From: an uncultured Lachnospiraceae bacterium
Lineage (GTDB): Bacteria > Bacillota > Clostridia > Lachnospirales > Lachnospiraceae
NCBI GenBank assembly: GCA_937920345.1
Contig: CALGVA010000036.1
Span: 124,001-188,000 of the forward strand
Length of the DNA: 64,000 nucleotides
Direction of reading: 5' to 3'
Shown here: positions 16,977 through 23,976 of the stretch, one piece after another
How positions within the stretch are numbered: position 1 is the stretch's first letter
Layout: each line of letters begins with the position of its first letter
Position numbers and translations under genes: made by a program
The notes under the pieces: generated by a model
Databases searched by the model: none
Told to the model about the DNA's origin: nothing
What the model saw: the letters and a program-made list of their open reading frames with translations, nothing else

Positions 16977-17432
16977 ATGCAAGAAAATTCAAGGGAAGAA
17001 TTGCCGCAGCTTGACGCAGTGCAGGACAACGCCACGCAAGAAGATTTTCACACCAAAAACAAAATATATGAATTGCTTTTGTATGCGGGACCGCAGCTAG
17101 AACAATTTCCGAAGTCACAACGGCGGCTTGCGGATGATATACGGGGAACTATGCTGAATATGCTGCGGTTAGTGGTGACGCTGGAAAACAAGCACTATAA
17201 GAAAACAACGCTGGGCGATTTAGACAATGAAGTTGACGTATTGCGCCATCTTGTAAGACTTGCGGCAGACCCGAACTATATGAGGGATAAAAAGCCGTGT
17301 TTGCCCATAAAGAAATACGAGCAGATTTCACGCAAAATAAATGAAATCGGCTGCATGATAGGTGGGTACTATAAATCACTAAACGGCAGCCCAGCCGCGC
17401 AAAGCGGCGCAGGGAAGCAGAAAAAGAGATAA
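16977..17432 (+). CDS. avd: DGR accessory variability determinant (Avd-like)
   Basis: A 151-aa, mostly helical, basic protein with a disordered N-terminal ~25 residues and a Lys/Arg-rich tail. Avd proteins form a pentameric four-helix-bundle barrel that binds the reverse transcriptase and template RNA. Fit rests on length, helical pattern (NKIYELLLYAGPQLEQFPKS, then DIRGTMLNMLRLVVTLENK and LDNEVDVLRHLVRLAADPNY) and position between target gene and template repeat. The ATG is the first start after the target gene, with an AGGGCGCGGGAA ribosome site. Confidence 0.87.
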   Translation: MQENSREELPQLDAVQDNATQEDFHTKNKIYELLLYAGPQLEQFPKSQRRLADDIRGTMLNMLRLVVTLENKHYKKTTLGDLDNEVDVLRHLVRLAADPNYMRDKKPCLPIKKYEQISRKINEIGCMIGGYYKSLNGSPAAQSGAGKQKKR

Positions 17433-17462
17433 AAAGCAGGGGCATTGCCGCCCTTGCTTTTT
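17431..17462 (+). terminator. Strong hairpin between avd and the template repeat
   Basis: A 13-bp stem (AAAAAGCAGGGGC with GCCCTTGCTTTTT, one G-T pair) around a 6-base loop; the 3' arm ends in TTTTT. It lies 35 bases before the template repeat, so late tail transcripts would be largely stopped before the template, leaving TR-RT to read-through or a promoter of its own. Confidence 0.8.
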
Positions 17463-17497
17463 GTATATGGGAATAAGCCGTTAGTAGGGTATTGCCG

Positions 17498-17608
17498 TGC
17501 CGTTCCGGGGGTCTAGCTTCAACAACACGTCCAACGGCGGTGTAGGGGCGTTGAATTTGAACAACGCGCGTTCCAACGTCAACAACAATGTTGGCTTCCG
17601 CTCCGCTT
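17498..17608 (+). repeat. DGR template repeat (TR)
   Basis: 111 bp with 23 adenines, many in AAC codons in the frame of the target gene, so that A-mutagenesis reaches the widest range of residues. Fifteen of the 23 adenines differ in the VR. It lies 66 bases after avd and 179 bases before the reverse transcriptase start, the standard non-coding position. Confidence 0.97.
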
Positions 17609-17787
17609 CACCCCATTTTGCCAGTAGTCACAAGCACAAGTGCTTGCGTCCCGCGCGTTTGGGTTTAAGGGGTTTATTTCCATTCCGAGGGGGACCGGCA
17701 GAGGGGACCCGCAGGAAAAAGATTGAATTGCCGTGAAAACTGTTAGTAAGCCGCAGCGGATTCCCGGGCGGCTAAAAGCTGGCAGAA
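17498..17787 (+). ncRNA. Putative DGR template RNA (TR plus 3' spacer)
   Basis: In Bordetella-type DGRs the RNA serving for mutagenic cDNA synthesis holds TR plus roughly 140 nt of structured 3' spacer. Here 179 bases without a plausible gene separate TR from the RT start. They include a CAAGCACAAGTGCTTG hairpin (17631-17646) and G-rich stretches around 17689-17712. Exact RNA ends cannot be seen. An open frame across TR is a by-product of the repeat. Confidence 0.6.
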
Positions 17788-18978
17788 ATGCCGGATAATA
17801 AGTTACGTTTGAAATGGAAAAACCAGAGTAAATTTGCACGGCGCATTTTTAACGATAGGAGGGAAAAGGGATTGCAGACCATCAAAAATATTTTCCCGTT
17901 GATATATGACTTTGAAAATCTTTTCAATGCCTACAAGAAAGCCATTAAATGCAAAAGGTACAGACCAGACGTAATGGAATATACGGACCGGCTGGAAGAA
18001 AATCTGATTGAATTGCAGAATGAATTGATCTGGAAGACTTACAGCGTAGGACAGTATAACATTTTCTATGTGTACGAACCTAAAAAGCGCATGATTATGT
18101 CATTGAAATTCAAAGACCGGGTGGCGCAACACGCTATCTATAGCATATTAAACCCGTACTTTGAAAAGCAGTTTATTTCTGACAGCTACGCTTGCCGGGT
18201 AGGCAAGGGGACGCACAGGGCAATAAAGAAGCTGCAAAGCTGGTTAAGGAAGACAGACAGGAAGCCGAAACGCTTTTATTATTTAAAGCTGGATATTTCA
18301 AAATATTTTTACCGGGTAGATCATGAAATTTTAATGGAAATTCTGCAAAGGAAGATTGCGGACAAAGATTTGCTGCACGTTCTTTCTGTGATCGTAAATT
18401 GCGAAGACACCAATTTTGGACTACCGCTGGGCGCGGATGTGGGCAATGTTGCCTATGATGAATTGTTGGGAGAAGTAGGGCTGCCAATAGGCAATTTGAC
18501 TTCTCAAATGTTCGCTAATCTGTATTTGAACGAACTTGACCAGCACTGCAAACACAAGTTGCATTTGCATTACTATATCCGTTATATGGACGACATTATA
18601 ATACTACACCATGACAAGAAATATCTGGAAAGGGTAAAACAGGACATTGCCGGATTTCTGGATGTGAAATTGCATTTACAGCTGAACAGTAAAACATGCA
18701 TAAGACCAACGAGCATGGGCATTGAGTTTGTCGGCTTCCGCGTGTGGTCAACACACATCAAATTGAGGAAGAAGACAGCAAAGAAGATGAAAAAGCGGTT
18801 GAAGTATATGTTTTCAGCGTTTCATAACGGGGAAATTGACCGGGAAACACTAGACCGCAGCATTGCTTCATATAAGGGCATTTTGCAGCACTTCAACAGC
18901 TATGGTCTGCGGCAAAGTCTAAATGAAATGTACAAGAAGGAGGTGAAGACAGAAGATGGGAGCAGTACAGACGATTGA
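17788..18978 (+). CDS. DGR reverse transcriptase
   Basis: A 396-aa reverse transcriptase that copies the template RNA into adenine-mutagenised cDNA for homing into the target gene. Palm motifs are LKLDIS (catalytic Asp169), the DGR-type IGNLTSQ at residues 234-240 in place of the QGxxxSP of retroviral and group II enzymes, and YMDD at 266-269. The C-terminus (about 320-390) is a basic thumb (KKTAKKMKKRLKYMF). Start is the ATG at 17788 with only a weak ribosome site, which fits low expression. It overlaps the next gene by 23 bases. Confidence 0.96.
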   Translation: MPDNKLRLKWKNQSKFARRIFNDRREKGLQTIKNIFPLIYDFENLFNAYKKAIKCKRYRPDVMEYTDRLEENLIELQNELIWKTYSVGQYNIFYVYEPKKRMIMSLKFKDRVAQHAIYSILNPYFEKQFISDSYACRVGKGTHRAIKKLQSWLRKTDRKPKRFYYLKLDISKYFYRVDHEILMEILQRKIADKDLLHVLSVIVNCEDTNFGLPLGADVGNVAYDELLGEVGLPIGNLTSQMFANLYLNELDQHCKHKLHLHYYIRYMDDIIILHHDKKYLERVKQDIAGFLDVKLHLQLNSKTCIRPTSMGIEFVGFRVWSTHIKLRKKTAKKMKKRLKYMFSAFHNGEIDRETLDRSIASYKGILQHFNSYGLRQSLNEMYKKEVKTEDGSSTDD

Positions 18979-19456
18979 CCCAGCCGCCGTCTGGGAAGAA
19001 ATCAAGTGGATTTTATCAATACTTGCAGGGTGTGGGATTGTGATTGATCTAACGCCGGGCGTAAAGTTTCAGCCCGTGCGTTGGTTATTGAAACGGCTGG
19101 GAAATCTCATAAACGCGGATATTAAGAAACAACTTGACGAACTGCAAAAGGAAGTCACGGAATTTAAGGTGGACAGCTGGCGCACGGAAATTCTGGACTT
19201 TTCCGATAGCTGTATGAACCATAGGCGGCACACAAAAGAGCAATTTGATCATGTGATAGAAATTTTGGACAGATACGATAAGTATATCACGGAAAACAAG
19301 CTGACAAACGGGCAAGTTGATGTTGCGCATGAGTACATTTTGGAGATTTACAAGCAGTGCATACGGGAAAATGATTTTGCACTTGATGAAGAAGAAGAAA
19401 AAGCCCGGAAAGAAGCTGCGGTAAAAGCCAGAAGAAACGGAGGTGAAAGAAAGTGA
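18956..19456 (+). CDS. Phage protein of unknown function with N-terminal hydrophobic segment
   Basis: A 166-aa protein starting inside the RT gene behind GAAGGAGGTGAAGACAGA. It has a hydrophobic stretch (about residues 17-33, IKWILSILAGCGIVIDL) and a long, charged helical remainder ending in a basic tail. It is coupled to the next gene through a GTGA overlap. Its place between DGR and lysis genes suggests a late structural or lysis-associated role, but no family was recognised. Confidence 0.6.
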   Translation: MGAVQTIDPAAVWEEIKWILSILAGCGIVIDLTPGVKFQPVRWLLKRLGNLINADIKKQLDELQKEVTEFKVDSWRTEILDFSDSCMNHRRHTKEQFDHVIEILDRYDKYITENKLTNGQVDVAHEYILEIYKQCIRENDFALDEEEEKARKEAAVKARRNGGERK

Positions 19457-19833
19457 AATATGTTTTTGTATTTGTCGGCGGCTTTCTGTTAGCGGTTACA
19501 CTGATTGCCGTTTACAATCTGCCCGGAATGAGACGACAGCGCAGGAAACGGAAAAAGGAACTGGAAGAACACCCGGAAAAGAAAAGCGGCACAACAAAAG
19601 TGCTGCTTTTTTCAATCCTTTTGACCTATTACATAGCGTTTGCCGTGGGGGTCTGGGTGGTTGTGTTCAAAGATATATACCAGCTGGGAACACTATTGAC
19701 ATTTACCGGGGGCGTGACAGCTGCCGCAGTAGCTTTCTATTGCTGGAAAGCAAAAGCGGAAAATTTGCTGAAAATTAAGGCAGGGAACCCGGACTTGTGT
19801 GGATCGTTGTCTGATTTCGCGGGTATGCCATAG
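19453..19833 (+). CDS. Small membrane protein in the lysis region
   Basis: A GTG-initiated 126-aa protein (GGAGGTGAAAGAAA upstream) with three hydrophobic segments at about residues 3-22, 52-73 and 79-97. Basic RRQRRKRKK residues follow the first, giving a likely N-out, cytoplasmic-loop topology. It immediately precedes the endolysin gene. It could be a second holin, an antiholin or another phage membrane protein; the sequence does not decide. Confidence 0.6.
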   Translation: MKYVFVFVGGFLLAVTLIAVYNLPGMRRQRRKRKKELEEHPEKKSGTTKVLLFSILLTYYIAFAVGVWVVVFKDIYQLGTLLTFTGGVTAAAVAFYCWKAKAENLLKIKAGNPDLCGSLSDFAGMP

Positions 19834-19846
19834 GAGGTAGAAGAAA

Positions 19847-21370
19847 TTGAACGAAGCAGGGGAAAAAGAGGTTGCGGCAGCCGCCGCAGCCATTATTTTT
19901 GCCAATGAGGGCGGTTATTCTTCCGTAAATGCCAATGACAATGGGGCGGTAAGTGTAGGGAAAGTGCAGTGGCACGGAAACCGGGCATTGTTATTGCTGA
20001 AAAACATTGCACAGAAGATAGGGAAGCAAGCCGCAACGGATATTCTGGGGGCGGCATTGCACAACGAGATTTTGACCGCCGCGAACTGGCAGACGCGGAC
20101 CGTGACAGTAGCAGAGAAAGAAAAACTGTCAAAGTTGCTGGGAACACAGCAGGGAAGGGAAGCGCAGGACGCGCAAGCGGAAGCAGACATTTTGCTTTAT
20201 GTGTCAAACGGGGTCAAGCTGGGAATTGAGGATAAGCAAAGCCTTGTATACTATGCAGATTTGGAAAATCAAGGCGGCGCAGGGGCTTCAAAGCGCGTGG
20301 GGATGGCAGCGGCACATAATGTCGGAGGACCGGCAAAAGTAACGCTTTCAGCTATTCACGCGGCAGCGTTGGCAGATAAGACAATGGGGAAGTATGCAAG
20401 CCGCAGGACGCTTGTATATAAAAAAACCGCAGCGTTGTTCTGCGGAAGCAGCAGCGCAGGAGATCAGAATGGAGGTGGAAAGACTATGGGCGTAAGAATC
20501 GGACACGCAAGCATTTCTGAAAATGGGACGGTAAACGGCGCAAAGGGCGACGGCACAGGGAAAGAAGTGTGCGTGCGTGAATGGTATTCTAAACCGTGGG
20601 ATTTTATGGCGATTCACCCGGAAGAAGCCGTGCGCGAGAAACACGCAAAGGCGGTGGAAGCAGCTTGCGCAAATGACAACATAGGTTATGGGCAGGGAGA
20701 CAGAAACACGCTGAACACACTTGCAAAAGCGGTGGGTTATGATCTGTCAAAAGTGGGAAAGTGCAACTGCGATTGCTCAAGTTTGCAGAATGTGGCGGCG
20801 GTCGCTTCCGGCGCGGCGGGCGTGTCATATGGCGGCAATGGCTGGACCACATCAACCATGAAAGCGGCATTACAGAAAGCCGGGTACAAGATCATAACCG
20901 CAAGGGAATATCTGGACAATGCGGCATATTGCGTCCGGGGCGCAATTTACGTCAAGACTGCAAGTCATACGATCTGCGGTCTGGATAACGGGACAAATTG
21001 CAAGAAGACACTGGAAAAAGCGGGGCTGACGGCTTCCGCGCCGCAAAACACCGCAGCGGCAGGAGAAAGAAACTATACCGTAAAAAAGGGCGACACCCTT
21101 TCTAAGATCGCAAGCGAGTATGGCACAACCTATCAGAAGTTAGCAAGCTATAACGGCATTGCCAATCCAAGTGCAATCCGCGTGGGGCAAATTATCAGAA
21201 TACCAGAAAGCGGATCGCGCACATATACCGTGAAAGCTGGGGATAGCTTGTGGAGCATAGCAGCCGCACAGTTGGGAGACGGTGCACGGTACAATGAGAT
21301 CAAGACCATAAACGGACTGACAAGCAATGTGATTCACACAGGGCAGACGTTGAAACTGCCTACAAAATAA
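19847..21370 (+). CDS. Modular endolysin with two C-terminal LysM domains
   Basis: A TTG-initiated 507-aa protein behind AGGAGGTAGAAGAAA. Residues 1 to about 200 form a lysozyme-like domain (FANEGGYSSVNANDNGAVS, where the Glu is a candidate catalytic residue). Residues of about 214-395 resemble a cysteine-peptidase-type domain found in Clostridia phage lysins, with C306, C308 and C310 in CNCDCSS and a later SHTICG. LysM domains lie at about 409-455 and 461-506, starting YTVKKGDTLSKIA and YTVKAGDSLWSIA. It degrades peptidoglycan at lysis. No signal peptide, so release needs a holin. Confidence 0.85.
   Translation: MNEAGEKEVAAAAAAIIFANEGGYSSVNANDNGAVSVGKVQWHGNRALLLLKNIAQKIGKQAATDILGAALHNEILTAANWQTRTVTVAEKEKLSKLLGTQQGREAQDAQAEADILLYVSNGVKLGIEDKQSLVYYADLENQGGAGASKRVGMAAAHNVGGPAKVTLSAIHAAALADKTMGKYASRRTLVYKKTAALFCGSSSAGDQNGGGKTMGVRIGHASISENGTVNGAKGDGTGKEVCVREWYSKPWDFMAIHPEEAVREKHAKAVEAACANDNIGYGQGDRNTLNTLAKAVGYDLSKVGKCNCDCSSLQNVAAVASGAAGVSYGGNGWTTSTMKAALQKAGYKIITAREYLDNAAYCVRGAIYVKTASHTICGLDNGTNCKKTLEKAGLTASAPQNTAAAGERNYTVKKGDTLSKIASEYGTTYQKLASYNGIANPSAIRVGQIIRIPESGSRTYTVKAGDSLWSIAAAQLGDGARYNEIKTINGLTSNVIHTGQTLKLPTK
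20486..21370 (+). CDS. Possible short endolysin isoform from an internal start
   Basis: Inside the endolysin gene a strong ribosome site, GGAGGTGG at 20471-20478, lies 7 bases upstream of an in-frame ATG at 20486 (residue 214). This falls exactly at the linker between the lysozyme-like and the cysteine-peptidase-like domains. Initiation here would give a 294-aa protein with the second catalytic domain and both LysM domains. Internal starts making binding or partial-lysin subunits are known for several clostridial phage lysins. Whether this one is used is unproven. Confidence 0.5.
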   Translation: MGVRIGHASISENGTVNGAKGDGTGKEVCVREWYSKPWDFMAIHPEEAVREKHAKAVEAACANDNIGYGQGDRNTLNTLAKAVGYDLSKVGKCNCDCSSLQNVAAVASGAAGVSYGGNGWTTSTMKAALQKAGYKIITAREYLDNAAYCVRGAIYVKTASHTICGLDNGTNCKKTLEKAGLTASAPQNTAAAGERNYTVKKGDTLSKIASEYGTTYQKLASYNGIANPSAIRVGQIIRIPESGSRTYTVKAGDSLWSIAAAQLGDGARYNEIKTINGLTSNVIHTGQTLKLPTK

Positions 21371-21391
21371 GGGAAAGCGGAGGAAACAGAA

Positions 21392-21943
21392 ATGAACAAA
21401 GAAGTTATTTTTTCAATCATTTATTGCGCAGTGACAGTGGGGGCATTTTGCGCAGGAAAGTATATTTTCCCCAACATTCCGGCAAGCGTCAAAGATAAGC
21501 TGGCAGAACTTGCAGAATGGGCAGCAAAGTTTGTTGTCTGGGCAAGGGAGTTTAAGAAGACGGAGAGCGGGGAAAAGAAGATGGAAGCCGTAGTTAAGCA
21601 GCTGAAAGAGATCGCTGAAAAAGCTGGGATGGATGTTACGGAAGATCAGCTGAAAGCCATTGCCCAGACTGCATATGAAGCGATGAAAGCAGGGGAAGCG
21701 GAAGCACAGCCAGAACAGCTTATGAAAGCGATCGAAGCACAGACAATGCCTACGGTGGTAATAAACACGGGGACGGTAGCGGTAGCAACAGACAACGTGC
21801 CGGACGGAGCATTGCAGCCTAACCCGGATGGGGCGGTGAATGCATACGACGGAGAAGGAAACAAAGTGGGGACAGTATCTGCGGAGGAAGCAGAGAGAGC
21901 CGCGAGCAATGTCGGCGTGATTGTCACGGAGGACAACGGATAA
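21392..21943 (+). CDS. Phage holin, LLH family
   Basis: A 183-aa protein with one N-terminal membrane segment (about residues 6-24) followed by KFVVWAREFKKTESGEKKMEAVVKQL-type residues and a VTEDQLKAIAQTAYEAMK helix, typical of LLH-family holins. The C-terminal ~70 residues are an extra flexible Ala/Gly/Val tail. Holins time lysis by making membrane lesions that release the endolysin. The gene follows the endolysin after 21 bases and is closed by a terminator. Confidence 0.8.
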   Translation: MNKEVIFSIIYCAVTVGAFCAGKYIFPNIPASVKDKLAELAEWAAKFVVWAREFKKTESGEKKMEAVVKQLKEIAEKAGMDVTEDQLKAIAQTAYEAMKAGEAEAQPEQLMKAIEAQTMPTVVINTGTVAVATDNVPDGALQPNPDGAVNAYDGEGNKVGTVSAEEAERAASNVGVIVTEDNG

Positions 21944-21985
21944 TTATGCCGCGCTGACACACCAGACAACCCCAAAAACAGAGTT

Positions 21986-22025
21986 AAAGCCCGTAAGTGT
22001 AAAAATATACGCTTGCGGGCTTTTT
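21986..22025 (+). terminator. Terminator closing the late operon
   Basis: An 11-bp stem (GCCCGTAAGTG with CGCTTGCGGGC, two G-T pairs) around a 10-base A/T loop, then TTTTT. It ends the long rightward late transcript; the following genes lie on the other strand. Confidence 0.9.
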
Positions 22026-22050
22026 GGCGTTTACAGGGCGAATTAGAGGG

Positions 22051-22290
22051 CTATTTCACAGCAGCCAAAATCTCTTTGTATTCGTCAACTTCAAGGTCAA
22101 AGAAACAACTATTGCAATCAAGCAATTCCAGAACTTCAACAACTGCGTCTTCTGGGTCGCAGTGACCGCTTTTCTCAATATTCCAGTGGTACACACAGCG
22201 GGAAAGTGGAAGCATATCAGATTTTATGCTTGAGCAGCTGCAAAGCCGATCATAAACGTTGGGTGGAAGATTGCGCCATTTGTTATCCAT
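22051..22290 (-). CDS. Small Cys-rich protein of unknown function, 79 aa
   Basis: The start at 22290 (MDNKWRNLPPN) is chosen because AGAGAGGAAAAT lies just upstream on the minus strand; a longer in-frame extension has no ribosome site. The product has six cysteines (LCSCSS, SRCVYHW, GHCDPED, DCNSCFF) and is acidic at the C-terminus. It is the second gene of the unit starting at 22583. A metal-binding or disulphide fold is possible. No family recognised. Confidence 0.7.
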   Translation of the reverse strand: MDNKWRNLPPNVYDRLCSCSSIKSDMLPLSRCVYHWNIEKSGHCDPEDAVVEVLELLDCNSCFFDLEVDEYKEILAAVK

Positions 22291-22343
22291 ATTATTTTCC
22301 TCTCTTTCTGGAGGGCAGCAGCAGAGCCGCCCCAGTGGTTTTA

Positions 22344-22583
22344 TTACTGAACAAGAACCCATGTTGTAGTTGTGCCGTATACATCGGTACTGCTTTCGAT
22401 GAAGTTTTTACAGAGATTACAGCGGGTCCCCTGCATATAACCGCCGATACATTCAAGACCGTATGTTTTGGAGTTTACCCGGATAACCTTATATGTTAAT
22501 TCCCTATTTGCGCAAGTGTCGGCAAATTCCGGCTTTTCATTTCTTTTGATCTGCTTGATGATGTTTCCTTTTACTAATTCCAT
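22344..22583 (-). CDS. Small protein of unknown function, 79 aa
   Basis: Starts at 22583 with GAGAGGAAAACCAC upstream. The N-terminus is basic; the middle is beta-like with CIGGYMQGTRCNLCKNF, a possible Cys cluster. It is the first gene behind operator cassette 1 and so expected to be controlled by the RHH protein encoded at 24113. No function is recognised. Confidence 0.72.
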   Translation of the reverse strand: MELVKGNIIKQIKRNEKPEFADTCANRELTYKVIRVNSKTYGLECIGGYMQGTRCNLCKNFIESSTDVYGTTTTWVLVQ

Positions 22584-22614
22584 GTGGTTTTCCTCTCTTT
22601 CATTTGATAATTAT

Positions 22615-22701
22615 ATTATATACTTACGGAAGTATAAAAGCAATAGACAATATACACAAACTTACGGAAGTATAATTGTGCATTTTATATACTTCCGTAA
22701 G
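22615..22701 (-). promoter_or_regulatory. Operator cassette 1: minus-strand promoter with three operators
   Basis: On the minus strand, -35 TTGCTT (22638-22643) and -10 TATAAT (22615-22620) are separated by exactly 17 bp, and that spacer is filled by operator TACTTCCGTAAGTA. Two further copies lie upstream at 22660-22674 (same orientation) and 22688-22701 (inverted). It drives 22583 to 22051. Nearly the same layout recurs in cassettes 2 and 3. Confidence 0.88.
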
Positions 22702-22729
22702 AGTAAAAAGAAACCCCGGAAGACCGGGG
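22702..22729 (-). terminator. Terminator of the 23484-22747 unit
   Basis: CCCCGG and CCGGGG form a 6-bp stem with a 4-base loop; reading on the minus strand it is followed by TTTCTTTTT. It insulates the unit from operator cassette 1. An almost identical terminator stands at 23604-23632. Confidence 0.85.
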
Positions 22730-22746
22730 CGGTGCGTTCGCGCTTT

Positions 22747-23007
22747 CTACTCCTGCAATTCGTTCCAAACATGGTGACCTAATTCGTGCATGGCTTCTGG
22801 CGTTTCTTTAACAAACATTGCGAAAAGGAAAGTCAAAAATTCGGATTTTGTTTGCTGCCATTCTTCCGGGGTCAAGTGCGGGTTTTCTTCCAGCTTCATT
22901 TCAAGAAGTTGTTGGGTGATCTCTCGCCCGGCTAGGGTATTCAGTGCCGTTCTTTCTGCTTCTGTGATCTTTTCGACGAAATCATTAAAATTATTTGCTA
23001 TATACAT
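22747..23007 (-). CDS. Small helical protein of unknown function, 86 aa
   Basis: An acidic, almost wholly helical protein (NFNDFVEKITEAERTALNTL, then LTPEEWQQTKSEFLTFLFAM and a C-terminal HELGHHVWNELQE). It is the third gene of the unit that starts at 23484 and ends at the terminator at 22702-22729. A GC-rich hairpin stands just upstream. No catalytic motif; the HELGHH resembles a zinc-site HExxH only loosely (HELGH), and the rest of a metallopeptidase is missing. Confidence 0.68.
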   Translation of the reverse strand: MYIANNFNDFVEKITEAERTALNTLAGREITQQLLEMKLEENPHLTPEEWQQTKSEFLTFLFAMFVKETPEAMHELGHHVWNELQE

Positions 23008-23029
23008 TATGTCTTCCCCCGTTTCTGTA

Positions 23030-23049
23030 GGGCGGCAGCAGAGCCGCCC
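23030..23049 (-). other. Intercistronic GC-rich hairpin
   Basis: GGGCGGC and GCCGCCC form a 7-bp stem with a 6-base loop between the second and third genes of the unit. A similar sequence (GGGCAGCAGCAGAGCCGCCC) lies at 22313-22332, also just before the last gene of its unit. No T-run follows, so it may slow transcription or mark processing. Confidence 0.55.
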
Positions 23050-23058
23050 AGTGATTTG

Positions 23059-23283
23059 TTAAGCTGTTAAACTGGGACACATAGAGTATTTGCCCAGCGG
23101 GTAAACCGTTTCTGTGTTGCGGTATTCAGAAATTTTTTTGTCTATGCGGCATTTTTGAACATTTTTGCCATCCGTAATGGTGATGGTCTGCGCTGTGCGT
23201 GCGGTAACGGTGTATGTCCAGATACAGTTATGATCGCAAATACTTGTCATATTGTATGTTTTACCTACTTCAAATTTTTTCAT
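23059..23283 (-). CDS. Small protein of unknown function, 74 aa
   Basis: Starts at 23283 (MKKFEVGKTYNMTSICDHN) with GAAAGGAAGGAAAACACG upstream. It looks beta-barrel-like: alternating strands such as IWTYTVTARTAQTITITDG, and a final YPLGKYSMCPSLTA. Proteins of this appearance are widespread in Firmicutes mobile elements, without a known role. It is the middle gene of the unit behind operator cassette 2. Confidence 0.72.
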   Translation of the reverse strand: MKKFEVGKTYNMTSICDHNCIWTYTVTARTAQTITITDGKNVQKCRIDKKISEYRNTETVYPLGKYSMCPSLTA

Positions 23284-23301
23284 CGTGTTTTCCTTCCTTT
23301 C

Positions 23302-23484
23302 TTACGAATTAAATACTGAATTATACCATGATTGGCAATCGGAAAGGCTCATTGCTTTTATTCCAGCACCGCCATTCAATCTATATTTGATCTGGACACT
23401 TCTGTTTCGTGGATTTACAATGCCACGTTCTATTTGATCATCAACGCAAGCTGCAATCATTTCTTTTCTTGTGAGTTTTTTCAT
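23302..23484 (-). CDS. Small basic protein of unknown function, 60 aa
   Basis: The start is set at 23484 (MKKLTRKEMIAACVDDQIER) because GAAAGAGAGGAAAGCATA lies just upstream; the nine upstream in-frame residues would cover that ribosome site. The second half, YRLNGGAGIKAMSLSDCQ, looks like a small beta-helix fold. First gene behind operator cassette 2. No known family function. Confidence 0.68.
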   Translation of the reverse strand: MKKLTRKEMIAACVDDQIERGIVNPRNRSVQIKYRLNGGAGIKAMSLSDCQSWYNSVFNS

Positions 23485-23515
23485 TATGCTTTCCTCTCTT
23501 TCATTTGACAATTAT

Positions 23516-23602
23516 ATTATATACTTACGGAAGTATAAGAACAATAGGCAAAACGCACAAACTTACGGAAGTATAATTGTGCATTTTATATACTTCCGTA
23601 AG
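23516..23602 (-). promoter_or_regulatory. Operator cassette 2: minus-strand promoter with three operators
   Basis: On the minus strand, -35 TTGTTC (23539-23544), a 17-bp spacer holding TACTTCCGTAAGTA, then -10 TATAAT (23516-23521). Additional operators lie at 23561-23575 and, inverted, 23589-23602. It drives 23484 to 22747. The stretch from the promoter to the neighbouring terminator is nearly the same as cassette 1, so one is probably a duplicate of the other. Confidence 0.88.
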
Positions 23603-23603
23603 A

Positions 23604-23632
23604 ATAAAAAAGAAAACCCCGGAGGACCGGGG
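23604..23632 (-). terminator. Terminator of the 23929 gene
   Basis: CCCCGG and CCGGGG with a 4-base loop, followed on the minus strand by TTTTCTTTTTTATTC. It ends the single-gene unit behind operator cassette 3. Confidence 0.85.
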
Positions 23633-23644
23633 CGGTGGAATGAG

Positions 23645-23929
23645 TTATGCAATTCCCATCAAGTCTTCATGATAAAGAATGACGTATTTGCCATTTTCTT
23701 TGTACATGATACTGATTTCACGTTTTAACGGATGATCAAAATTGAAAAACTCAATACTGATTTCATTTTCACCACCAGCGTCAAATACAAGCGAATTATC
23801 TTCCGTCTCATAAACGTTTTCAAAATCGTAACTATTAAGAAACGGCGCAAGACAATCATTTGCAATGCTGGCATTGCCAAATGATTTCATAAGGTTTGGA
23901 ATGTCGAAAAGTGTAAAAGTGTTTTTCAT
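23645..23929 (-). CDS. Small acidic protein of unknown function, 94 aa
   Basis: Starts at 23929 (MKNTFTLFDIPNLMKSF). Helical N-terminal third, then beta strands with an acidic surface (NEISIEFFNFDHP, then YKENGKYVILYHEDL). It is the only gene between operator cassette 3 and its terminator, divergent from the RHH regulator gene. Acidic small proteins in such places can be DNA mimics or anti-defence proteins, but nothing in the sequence proves that. Confidence 0.7.
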   Translation of the reverse strand: MKNTFTLFDIPNLMKSFGNASIANDCLAPFLNSYDFENVYETEDNSLVFDAGGENEISIEFFNFDHPLKREISIMYKENGKYVILYHEDLMGIA

Positions 23930-23976
23930 GGTTTAGCCCCCTATATTTGAAATGTATTAATTCCTTAACTGTCTTT

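Noticed and set aside
17497..17736. An open 79-codon frame starting with GTG across the template repeat
   Set aside because: It reads through the TR because TR mirrors the coding VR; it has no ribosome site and DGR templates are non-coding.
22747..23007. HELGHH in the 86-aa protein as a zinc metallopeptidase site
   Set aside because: The protein is too short, the motif is at its very end and no third ligand or peptidase fold follows.
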